DNA of 64,000 bases from Brachycybe producta (lineage: Eukaryota; Arthropoda; Diplopoda; Playtdesmida; Andrognathidae). Position numbers and translations under genes: made by a program. The notes under the pieces are model-generated. The model saw only the letters and a list, made by a program, of their open reading frames with translations. It was not told the origin of the DNA and did no database searches. The stretch covers positions 735,501 through 799,500 of the forward strand of contig JAUPFP010000047.1 of assembly GCA_036925085.1 (NCBI GenBank), written 5' to 3'. Positions 48,048-57,951 of this stretch are shown here, one piece after another. Within the stretch, counting starts at the first letter, position 1. Every line of letters begins with the position of its first letter.

Positions 48048-50106
48048 CCTGAATGTTGGGTGGGATTAACACAGGCTCGATTTCGAACTTGTGTTCCTGC
48101 GCGAGTTCAATGGTGATAACGCTGCCCGTAGCTCCGGTGTCCGCGAGCATTCGTATACTCTTTCCGTTGATCGTGACGGCGATGCGTGGGTTCTTGTCGC
48201 TGGCATCGTAGTCTCCGACTTCTTGAGGTGAGCAGCTGCTTACCAGCTGCTCATACACCGTTGTCATTAGTCTTCGGCAGCAGGAGTGGCCCTTCGTCGG
48301 CGATTGGGTTCCGGGAGCCATGATGGCTATTGTTTTATTTTCACGGCACCCAATCTCCTTGGTGGATTGTTTAAGGACGTCGAGCGTGTCCTGCCAAACG
48401 ATTAGCTCGTCCGGGGTCCATTTATGTGCAGGAGCCCGGTCGAGCACCTTGACTGGTATATCCTCAGAGTCGTCAGAGCTGTCGTTGTCGGGTTTATCAG
48501 GAGTAGATGCTCCGGCGGCTGGGTCTGCTGCTGGAAGAGGAATCCGGCGGATTTGTCCCGCCACTCGTATTAGAGCAAACTCAATGCCGTCTTCGGTGAT
48601 GATATCCATTTCAGGCACCTCTCCTTTGATGTCATAGTCGGTAACCGGCTCCCCAAACTGCTTGATTGCAACCTTCTTCTTTGGTTGCCGACACTCACGG
48701 ACGAAATGCCCCAATTTGCCACAATTATAACACGTCGACTTACTCTTGTCGAACGTGCGAGTGGTCTCTGGTTGGGGGTCCGCTGCAGAGTGTCGGTTTG
48801 AATTGGTGGCAGCAGTCTGACTAGGCTTTTTATCGTGCCTAGACCGGTGTGTTTTGTCTTTAGGGCTGGCGGTTGCCGCCGGCTCCTGGTCGGTTTTCGA
48901 TGCTCCTTTACCCGACTGTGAATCAGCTGCGGGTTTTGGTTCCGTCGGCCATTTATCCAAGGACAGCAAGACCACCTCCATATTGAGGACGGCGTTCGCG
49001 AAGTCCTTGAACGACGTCGTCGATGCATGGTGCGCGGCGTTCTGTATGGTGGGATGTAGAGCGCGGCGCAACTGACTTATACGCAGCTGATCATCAAGTT
49101 GTGGGTAAACTCGGTCGCCGAGTATCATAAACTCCCAGATGAAAGCTTGTGTACTCTCACCTTCCTTCTGGAGCATCTCTGTATACTTTTTCTCCAAGAT
49201 GGCCAGTTCGTTCGGCTTCCCGAACGTATCTACCATCTGTACTCTCAGTGCTGGCCAAGGAATGTCCTGAAGCTCATACCTCAGTTTACTCAGCCACGTA
49301 CGGGCGGCCCCAGTGAAACACCCCGTGATGTATTCCTCCTTGTGGTTGGCTTTCCAACCGTACAGGTGTGCCACTTCCTCGAATTCTTCCAGGAAGGGAC
49401 GGAAACCTGTCAATCCGTTGAATTTTTGGATTGAGTCGGCAGGGTGGCGACCGCTGTATTTCTTATTGAACTCTTCCACGGAGGGTTCTCTGGGGGTTGG
49501 TCGATAGATGCCATCCTGGACGTTTGGCATTCCAGCCGGCATCAGACCTACCCCTTGCGGTGGAAAACGTGGCGCATAAACTGAAGTGCCTTGTGTCGCT
49601 CCTTGGTGAGGCTGTTGTTCCGGGGGTGTCGAGCGGCGACCGCTACGTGCAACCCGGACAAGCGAGTGAGGAGAATCAGCACGTGTCGTAATCGGTATTT
49701 CCGCACGCCCATCTCTGTGACGCGGATCATCTGACTGCCCTTGTTGTTGCCAGTCAGGGTTACGCGGTAGATGACGTGTGTGCGGTGTGTAATGTCTTTC
49801 GTAACGATCGTGACGCTCTCTGTAGCCAACATAGGGAGCTGAAGAGGCGTCCGAGTCATCGTCGCGAAGTCGGTGTGTGCGTGTTGTCCGCCGTGGTGTA
49901 GTCGGTCGATTCGTTGTGAATCGGTCGTCTATGAGCTGAGACATACGAGTCGAGAGTGCAGCCACTTGTTGTGACAGGTGGTCAAACTCGGCCCCAGTCG
50001 GCCGCGGCGGTGGTGTCACATCAGTAGTCACGGGTACTTCCAACAGATCTTCGTGTGAACCCTGGTGATCAGACAGGGACCCCGTATTGTCGTGTGAGGT
50101 AGCCAT
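47881..50106 (-). CDS. gag: E3 gag fused in frame to protease
   Basis: 741 codons. Charged N-terminus; capsid core at about 205-390 (F-x-G-x2-G-F-R-P-F-L-E-E-F, then G-A-A-R-T-W-L); zinc knuckle C459, C462, H467, C472. An acidic linker leads to the C-C-R and S-C-S-P-Q-E-V-G-D block also found before the E2 protease (C-C-R and S-C-E-L-I-E-V-G-D). The aspartic protease D-T-G-A lies at 656-659. Unlike E1 and E2 there is no -1 shift between gag and protease. The frame runs out of protease homology at about residue 706 and ends 35 residues later. Start is the first Met after the long leader. Confidence 0.9.
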   Translation of the reverse strand: MATSHDNTGSLSDHQGSHEDLLEVPVTTDVTPPPRPTGAEFDHLSQQVAALSTRMSQLIDDRFTTNRPTTPRRTTRTHRLRDDDSDASSAPYVGYRERHDRYERHYTPHTRHLPRNPDWQQQGQSDDPRHRDGRAEIPITTRADSPHSLVRVARSGRRSTPPEQQPHQGATQGTSVYAPRFPPQGVGLMPAGMPNVQDGIYRPTPREPSVEEFNKKYSGRHPADSIQKFNGLTGFRPFLEEFEEVAHLYGWKANHKEEYITGCFTGAARTWLSKLRYELQDIPWPALRVQMVDTFGKPNELAILEKKYTEMLQKEGESTQAFIWEFMILGDRVYPQLDDQLRISQLRRALHPTIQNAAHHASTTSFKDFANAVLNMEVVLLSLDKWPTEPKPAADSQSGKGASKTDQEPAATASPKDKTHRSRHDKKPSQTAATNSNRHSAADPQPETTRTFDKSKSTCYNCGKLGHFVRECRQPKKKVAIKQFGEPVTDYDIKGEVPEMDIITEDGIEFALIRVAGQIRRIPLPAADPAAGASTPDKPDNDSSDDSEDIPVKVLDRAPAHKWTPDELIVWQDTLDVLKQSTKEIGCRENKTIAIMAPGTQSPTKGHSCCRRLMTTVYEQLVSSCSPQEVGDYDASDKNPRIAVTINGKSIRMLADTGATGSVITIELAQEHKFEIEPVLIPPNIQGVGGQRITVVGRLAATVQLGPHTARALTSDYRPARSHLRPRSRPGSALSCVHDNK

Positions 50107-50704
50107 GATTAATGATGTGGCTTGTGTAATGTGAATGTGCGGTGATGAACGAGTCCGGCGAAGTCCAAGTCGTTGTGTGCAGCTCCGAGGGTTCTCGAGT
50201 ACACTCTGAGCTATACTTTCGGGTTCCAGTATGATGGGACTCGTTCAGTTCGTGAAGTTGTAGGTCGGTGATGTCACTGTGCGTTGGTAATTTAGTGCTT
50301 GTCGGCAACCGACACTATCGTACTCTTATACACTGAGTAACGATAGATTACCTAAGCTTGTGACGTGTATAACGAAGTGGCCGTTCACTCCGTTAGTGTG
50401 GTGATGGTTGTATCGTATTGATCGTGTTCTCAGTTGGGCGTGTGACGAGTTTTGGTTCCCAACTGGCGTAGCGTCGTGAGTTCTCTATTGAGTGTCAGAT
50501 TTTAGAAGGATCTCTCTCGACACGTGGTATTTGGCGACCACGTGGAGGTTATGAGAATTCCAAAAAAATCTCAATAGAGAAACAGCAGATGTACAATACA
50601 ATTGCGAGCGTGGTACACCACCCAATCGAAATTGCACTGTGGAAAGTGAATTAGAAATGAAGTGTATTGCAGTTGCCTGAAGAAGAGGCAAGCAATATGA
50701 GAAG

Positions 50705-50740
50705 TAAAGCTAGAGCGCGGTGCCCGCACTTTTAGTTTTA
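50705..50740. repeat. E3 leader hairpin 1
   Basis: Core GCGCGGTGCCCGCAC (50715-50729) with TGC loop, extended by AGTAAA/TTTACT outer arms. It is a sister of 50899-50940. Confidence 0.6.
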
Positions 50741-50898
50741 CTTGGAAACAAGAATGAAGAGTGTGTGTGTGTAAAGAACACACAAAGAACAAAAAGTTCA
50801 AGATGGCTGAACTTTTTTTAAATGCACAAACAAAGGAGAAGTTCAAGATGGCTGAACTTTCCTGAAAGCAAGAGAAGAAAGCTGTTTTACTTGAAAAG

Positions 50899-50940
50899 TT
50901 TAAAACTTAGGTGCGGTGCCCGCACATCAAAAGTTTTAAT
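50899..50940. repeat. E3 leader hairpin 2
   Basis: Perfect core GTGCGG-TGC-CCGCAC (50911-50925) with outer arms AAAACTT/AAGTTTT. Same loop and arm plan as hairpin 1. Confidence 0.7.
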
Positions 50941-52084
50941 TTAGTTTTATTAAAACAGTAAAACAGTGTAGAAATTGGAGTGTGTTCAACAAGCTAAGTG
51001 CTTGGTGAACCAGAAGAAATGTTTAGACTGTAGAAATTTTGAGTCCTCACTGCTGGATGGCTCTGGATGAAAAAGACAGAGTCAGTGCCCAGTGAGGGAC
51101 TATGTTGAGTAGAATGAAGAAGTCCGTAGGTGGCGCTGTGGTGGCCACTTCCGGTTCAGTTTATTGCAATGTCCAAAAATTGATGATTGAAAAGTTCCTC
51201 CGGGGCACGTTTTTATGGTGGCCAGGAGAAAGACACAAAAAGAGAGAAAATTCAAAGAAAAAGAGAAGTTTTCTCTAACAAGAGGAACTCCGCCAGGGGG
51301 CGCGTGAGTGCAACCCTCTGGAAGGGAAGAGAAGAGAAGAGAACACAAAAAGATGAGAGAAGGTACAACAATGAGTCACATGGAGCGAAAAACCGCTCCG
51401 TTGGCGCTTTTTGAAGAGTGTCCGGTCGATCCAAGATGGCGGCCGGGCTTCAGTGCTGTCCAATGGAGAAAGTTCATGTGATGATGCATTGAGGTGATGA
51501 TGATGAAGAAATTGAAGAACATGACTTGGGACATAGAGGGTCCCAAGGGAAACACAAGTGTAAAAACAAAGAACAAAGAAAAGGGGGGACAAGAAAGTCC
51601 CACGTGGCTAGGAAAAGTGTGTTTTAAGCTTGTAAGCCCCCTAACAATGAAATAGAGTTAGGAAGAATCTTGCTTGAAAATTAAAGATGAAGAGTGAAGA
51701 TAATAGGACATTTTAAAAGACACACACGTCCTTTAAAAGCCTATTAATAGGTGGATAGATTAGTAGATGAGATTTGTTTGCTCATCTCATAATGAGACTG
51801 CAAACTCCTCTCGGAGAGTAAGAAGAATTTGTTTAAAGTGTTGCCCACGGAGTGTGGGTTTCACTTTGAAAATTAAAGAAGAACAAAGGTGAAAGTGGGT
51901 GATGATAATGGAAACATAAAATACAAAAACACGGACGGAAACACATGTGTCAAAGAACTACTACCAAGGTGTTGCCCACATGCTTGATGGATGTCGATGC
52001 AGCAGTTCCTTTAACATGTGTCTCTAAGGACAGGACACAGAATCGCGCGGTCGACACGTGGTGTGTGTAGCCACAAGTCTCTTT

Positions 52085-52460
52085 CGCGATTCCACAAAAA
52101 CGGTACCATGCGGTTGGCTTTGACGTGATCGAGGGCCTCCATACATGGTCCCAACATAAAAAGGCGCCACGCGGTTGGCTTTGACGCTATCGAGGGCCTC
52201 CATACGTGGTTCCAACACAAAGGACGCCACGCGGTTGGCTTTGACGTGATCGAGGGCCTCCATACGCGGTTTTACAAACGGCGCCACGTGGTTGACTTTG
52301 ACGCTATCGAGGGTCTCCACACGTGGTTCCAACACAAAGGACGCCGCGCGGTTGACTTTGACGTGATCGAGGGTCTCCATACGCGGTTTTACAGACAGGC
52401 GCCACGCGGTTGACTTTGACGCTATCGAGGGTCTCCATACGTGGCTCCAACATAGAAAGG
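52085..52460. repeat. E3 leader: alternating A/B tandem array, about 60 bp, six units
   Basis: GCGGTTGGCTTTGAC or GTGGTTGACTTTGAC recurs at 52110, 52171, 52231, 52288, 52348 and 52406. Units alternate between a GTGATC type and a GCTATC type, so the true period is a dimer of about 118 bp repeated three times. It lies about 90 bp downstream of the PBS in sense orientation. Confidence 0.92.
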
Positions 52461-52546
52461 ACGGACGAAGCCTCGTGAGGCACAATCACGAGACTTAGGA
52501 CAAAGGACGGCTTCTGTTTACAGGTCGGAGAAGGCAGATGGAGCTA

Positions 52547-52564
52547 TACCCCGCACCTCCACCA
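52547..52564 (-). promoter_or_regulatory. E3 primer-binding site (tRNA-Ala-like)
   Basis: Sense TGGTGGAGGTGCGGGGTA, two bases after the 5' LTR. Identical over 18 bases to the E2 site. Confidence 0.8.
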
Positions 52565-52566
52565 AA

Positions 52567-53253
52567 TGTGAGCTTTTGACATCAACCAATATTTTATTAC
52601 CAACCTTTAGATGACATTTTCTACTTTTCGTTTCTTCTCTGAGCAGTATGACACCTGCACAGAGAAGATCCGAGCTGTAGAGAGAGCTGGATGGAGATAG
52701 ATTGTAGTCACTCTTCTGCATGGGGGTGAAATCGATGCAGGAGAGTGGCGGCCATCTCTCTCTCTTCCGGTTGATGCTGATATACATCTTCTCCATCGGT
52801 ATTCCGACCAGAGAAGATGTTGTAGCTGCTGAGAATCGTATAGCTCCTGCCCTATGAAACCTCCGGCCTCTGAAGAGAAGTTATTAACATAAAGACATAG
52901 AGACAACGCTACTTCTTGTTACAACACTTTTATTCATTCCTTGTAAGAAGTACAGATACAAGGGTGAATAGTAATATACTAACTGTAAATCCTCAGGCCC
53001 ATGATTTGGAATGTATCTCAAAAACAGGCAAAGGAAAGAACTTCGGAACAAAGAGGAACATGGTCCTTTTATACCTTGGACCTGTGTACACCTGCGAGGT
53101 GTAACCAGGTCCAAGTGACCATGGTCCTTTATGTATCAATCCGCCGCTTGGCATGAGTCAGAAAGGTGAGTCAGAGAGGAGGGAGGGGCGGTTGAGAGTT
53201 GTTTACCCCCCAGGCTATGGTTTTGGCGGGATCACGATTTACAGGGTGTTACA
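52567..53253 (-). repeat. E3 5' LTR
   Basis: 687 bp, about two substitutions from 42962-43648. Confidence 0.96.
53066..53073 (-). promoter_or_regulatory. E3 5' LTR TATA box
   Basis: Sense TATAAAAG within GGTATAAAAGGACCATG; the strongest TATA match of the three elements. Confidence 0.65.
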
Positions 53254-56200
53254 CAAACGTTCTCAACAGTTTAAACAAAAGGGTTCTTGCATTATTCTTT
53301 GTCATTATCCATTTATATCAGAAAGAATGGCACAACACTAATATTTTGTTAATTACCTCCTGACGTCACAAGCTTTCATATTACGATGAGGCAATTACTA
53401 TTAATGTATTATTCAAATTGGAACTCAAATTATTTAGTATTTTATTTAATAGTAATGTTTGAATGTTGGCTAACCATAGATTTTTTAATAAAAAAGATCG
53501 GCTTTCACTTTTATGGCTTTTTAATATAAAAATACATTGATTTTTCTTTTTTATTTCTTTTTCTTCGTTGCATTGAATTTCTTAGTTGACATGATAGAAA
53601 TTCACGTTTGTATTCATTGGTTGCGTGTGTCTTACATATTCAATATACGAGATAAGAGTAATACTCGTGTTTGCACTGCTGACTCTGTTTGTGGATATTT
53701 TTATCCTCACAAAAAAAAACAAAGAGACGAGAAGGTTGAAGACTTGAGATCCTCCCGACAAATATGAACTATGTTGAACACAACATTGAACGACACCATC
53801 CACATTTCGTTCTTAAATTGTGATCGTCAAAGTTCTTTGGACCGTGATGTAGAATTTTTTTTAGACTCTCATAAGTTTATTCAAGTCGCTGTTGGATATC
53901 CGCTTATTGACACTGAAAGTTTTTTTTGCCCTACTCGTTTTAACCCTTTCTTCACTACATTTTTTTTTTCTATTTATTTGAAGAAGAAAAAATGTTTTTT
54001 TTTTTTCTATTTCAAAACTCATTAACTTAAGATGAAGTTGTAAACAACGATGAAAACGTTTTTTTTGTTGTCGTTGTTGTTTATTTGTATGCTTTTAAGT
54101 ACATCTTCATTTTGCTTTTCTTGCGATTACTATTTATAAGGTTTCTTGCTTTGATATGAAATCAATTATTTCTAAGTGGAAATAGCCTATTCTTTTATAT
54201 TTCATTTTTTTTCTTACTACGTTGTTGGTTCATTTCCAATAAAGCGAACGAACAAAATAAACACTTGTCCAAAAAAAAAGTCATCATCTGTAAAAACATG
54301 ATCAGTTTGTATCGATTAATCATTGCAGATTTATTTGTTGGTTAGATTAGGTTACGGTAAGTATTGTTGTCTGTGGTATTTTATATAACAAAATCTACAC
54401 GTTTACTGTAGTTACAACAGCTTTTCATTTGTGTTGAATTAAATTATTTTTTATTTAGGTTATTATTTTCTTTTATGGAATTTTAAACATCTTAAGAAAA
54501 AAGTTTCTTTATTTTGAGGCATTTGCATCTCATTGCAAAGTCTGAGCTTTTATAAATAATCCGAAAAGTGTACTGAAAAACACAAGTGACTTTCTTATAG
54601 TTTTTCTAAAATGCACTTAGTTTCTCTTCTCTTTATACATGTATACTAGTGTATTTTGTAAGAAAAAAAAATGCATAAATGATGTTCTTAATTGCAAATG
54701 CATGTAGTCACTAATGAAACTACTTTTCAGCATTTTTAAATTCCTCTTTATAGAGCTACTTATTACTGATTTTGCTAGTACTGCTTTTTCTTCTGTGCCA
54801 TGGCTCCTGTTTATTTCTCCATTCCTTTGTGCATAATCTTGATTATTGCTTAGAAACTTCCCACAAATCTTACTTGAACTTCGTCTCTTTTTTCTTTTTT
54901 GTTGTATATGGGTGTCATTTACCTCGGCTTTTCTTTTCTCTCAACTCTCTTAAAAATCCGACGAACTTTGGCGAAACTGTTTCGTTCATTCTTCCATTCT
55001 TGTTATTTTTTTCATTTTCTTTTTTATTCTATACTTTAAATCATTCAACTCAGATAAAAAATATAACTTTAATGTCCACTTGGTTTTGTATTTTATTCGG
55101 GTTTAAAATGTATTTTCAAGCCGGATTTTTTCTTTGCCATCGATTTATTCAGTGAGAAAAATTAAATTAGTTGCTTTTACTTTGATTGAAGGTCTGTCTA
55201 CATGTAAAAATGTTAATAGAATGTTTATTTGTTATAAATCGATTTTAATTTACTTATAATGACAATATATTAATTATTCTCGGATGTGTTTCCGCTTTCG
55301 AAATTAGTCGGAAATTATTAAATTCTAATTTCTCTTTTGTGAATTAACTCTGCTATTATTTTTTTTTAATTTTAATTGAATTTACGAACTTGAATTTATT
55401 TCTAAATAGCTGTCATTGATGACATTGATGTTCACCATCAAGTCACAAAAACACAATAGCTTAACAAGTTTTATCTTTCAAAATAAGCTTTTCTCTGGTT
55501 CGGCGCGCCACCCTGGAAGTAGGCAATCATTGCAGACTTCATTGCATGCATAGATTGCCCTCTTTAAAGGAACATTTTCTCGTAAGTTTTTTTTTTTATT
55601 ATCTGAAGACGTATGAGAACTGTTGAATAAATCTTGTTATGCCAAATCAATAACTATAAAAAAAACATTGGCATTACGAGTGAATCTCATTTTAATTATG
55701 TGCCTTCATTATAATATTTTTGATCATTAATGTTGCCATTAATCTGCAGATTACTACACGTTTATATCCAGAAAGAAGATTTAAATGAGATTTTGTCAGT
55801 AATACAGAGTTTTAAATTGCCATTTAAATTAGGATTGTGAAGAAGGGGGGTTGTAGGAAATTAGTATTTTTATATGTGACCAATTTTTTTTATTTTTCGT
55901 TTGCCAGTGTCCGCCCATTAAATGTAAATTTTTATTACAATAGTCTAGAGATATTAAACCAATGGCAGAAGAATAATAGGAAGTAAATCTTAATCTCATT
56001 ATGTAATATAAGTATATATTTATAAGGAGGGTCTATGTGTTTTTCTTCTATTTGGATGATGACAATCGCGTGTGTGTGTAAAAAATTACTTGGCATATTC
56101 TGTACCATATCAACTGGAATTAACTACTATAAAACTGGGAAGAATGTATTTTCGTTTTTACGGTGCCTCGCCTTTATATATCATAGACACTGTGTGCCAT

Positions 56201-57523
56201 CAAAAATAGTAACTTTTTATATTCCTCTCTGACTTTTTTTTTGATGGTGATGTTTGGTGGCTTGCATTGTGGATACTTTTTTTTTCAGCCACACAGTCTT
56301 TCCCCCTCCTCCTTTTTCCACGCACACCCACACCCACAAATACACACCACCCTTTGTATATAAGCTGTCTGTAATATGTACATGCATACCATATAAAACA
56401 GGGTCATTTTCAAATGAAGTTTTAGGTCGTTTGATGAACGGCAGATAATAAAACTTTTAAGAAAAATAGGGGTTGTGGAGCTAGGCTTTGTGGTGCCTCT
56501 TACCGAGACAGAAAGAAAAAGATGTTGGATTGGGTGGTTGATGGTGGTAGTGTTATTGTAGAGAGAGAGAGAGAGAGAGAGGGAAAGAGAGAATAATTGC
56601 CCCCCAGATAATGATGAGGATGATAATGATACTTAGAATGACTGCTTTGCATATATACTTGAATACTTTTCTTCTTATACTTGCATATATACAGTATATA
56701 TGCGTTGATGCTTACTCAAGCTCAACCGGTTTATTCTTTGGTTACTTTTGAGCTTTTCAAGTGAAGAGAATTGTGGCAAGAGTTGTAAAGGTTATGGACA
56801 ATGATGACCTGATCAGTGGATACGGAATGGGAAAGATTTACAAGTGATGTATGTTAATAGTGAAAGGTTTCAGCGCCTTTCTCTATTTGCTATATTGTAT
56901 GTATTGTATGTACTGTATGGATGTATGTATGTATGTATGTATGTATGTAATGTATATCTTGCCAATCTTTTTTTTTCTTTTCTATTTTCAACTCTTACCA
57001 CCCCTTTTCATTTCTCACCACTTCCTATTTGCGCTGTTTACAACATATTTTCTATAGACTTTCTTTATATTGTAGTAGTAGTAGTAGTCTATAAAGAGGG
57101 GAAAAGGGAGGCTTCAATGATAATGACCCAGTTGCTTTTTAAGCAAAAGTTGCACAAGGATATGCACTGTTGAACATTGCTTTTGAGATCTACCCCAAAA
57201 TGAATGTTAATACGCATGCGTGCTACTATATATATGTTGAGCCATAAGGCAATGGATATAAACATGGACACTTTTTACATTATATGTTCAAACATGTTAA
57301 ATCACTGTGCTGTTTGGTTGAAAAGAACAACATCTTGATGGATTTGAATAAAATGCATATCTTGTCTTGTTTGAATTTGAATGTACAGTATGTGTTCAGT
57401 ATGTCTTCAAAACATGTATTGGTTTAAGATGGTTACAAAGTTGAATTCTGCTCGGTAGTTCTAACAAAATTGACACCCGTTAAACAACTATACTTTTTTT
57501 AGTAAAAATATTAAGAAAGAAAA
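53254..57523. other. AT-rich host DNA
   Basis: No supported gene. It holds a (GA)n run (about 56561-56590) and an (ATGT)n run (56921-56950). T-rich frames such as 54772-55155 have AT-driven Phe/Leu/Ser composition and are not called. Confidence 0.5.
56921..56950. repeat. (ATGT)n microsatellite
   Basis: Seven or so tandem ATGT units. Confidence 0.9.
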
Positions 57524-57951
57524 TCAGAATGTTTTAGGCACAAGAATAGTAGGGCTATGATGATGACAAAACCATAAAGATCGGGGCAAGCATGACCGGC
57601 CCAAGTCAGGGCCAGAAAGGAGGCCGCGCTTTGGCCCGGTAATCTGGAAACCACGCTTGTCCTGGAAAACACTCGGATGAACTTTCATTCTGCTTCGAGA
57701 TTGTGGCATGGCATTTTTAATGTTGAAGATGGCTGCGCGCCCAGAGCGGAAGATCATCGGGAAAAAGTAAACATGACAATATCCACTTGGGCTCGGTGGT
57801 AGGGCCAGAGTACTGTCCTGTCGCGGCACGTCTGTTGTGAGAACAGACGCATTGAATTTAACAGTGCAATTCTTCCACCGGATGATGGTCATCACTTGGC
57901 CGTCCTCCAGCCCCGACCCGGCCACGACGTGGCTGTCTCGATATTAAAGAT
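57524..57951 (-). other. GC-richer open frame, possible exon
   Basis: A GC-richer island in AT-rich DNA with an open minus-strand frame of about 140 codons, including 133 from an ATG at 57925. A pyrimidine-rich tract and AG lie upstream (about 57955-57980). The peptide has I-I-R-W-K-N-C-T-V and a K-R-G-F-Q-I-T-G-P-K motif but matches no family I know. It could be a terminal exon, a repeat fragment or chance. Confidence 0.3.

Larger units (their letters stand above)
50107..52546 (-). other. E3 5' leader, 2.4 kb
   Basis: Long non-coding leader between PBS and gag. It contains the 60-bp tandem array (52085-52460), two similar extended hairpins (50705-50740 and 50899-50940) and a repeated AAGTTCAAGATGGCTGAACT block (about 50797 and 50842). 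Several CACGTG palindromes occur. Short frames here are repeat translations. Confidence 0.65.
42962..53253 (-). mobile_element. E3: LTR retrotransposon with gag-PR and ORF3 but no RT, RNase H or integrase
   Basis: 10,292 bp on the minus strand with two 687-bp LTRs differing at about two positions. The target duplication is CAAA (42958-42961 and 53254-53257). The PBS is identical to that of E2. In element order: 5' LTR, PBS, 2.4-kb structured leader, gag fused to protease, a 1.4-kb non-coding spacer where RT-RH-IN should be, ORF3, 3' LTR. It must depend on enzymes from a partner such as an E2-like element. Near-identical LTRs show recent movement in this reduced form. Confidence 0.93.

Noticed and set aside
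52024-52485. 153-codon frame with a repeating peptide
   Set aside because: Translation of the 60-bp tandem array in a leader; several frames are open for the same reason.
54772-55155. 127-codon Phe/Leu/Ser-rich frame
   Set aside because: Composition is what T-rich DNA gives by chance; no start context, domain or splice signals.
56844-57173. 109-codon frame with Tyr/Cys/Met/Val repeats
   Set aside because: Driven by the (ATGT)n microsatellite.
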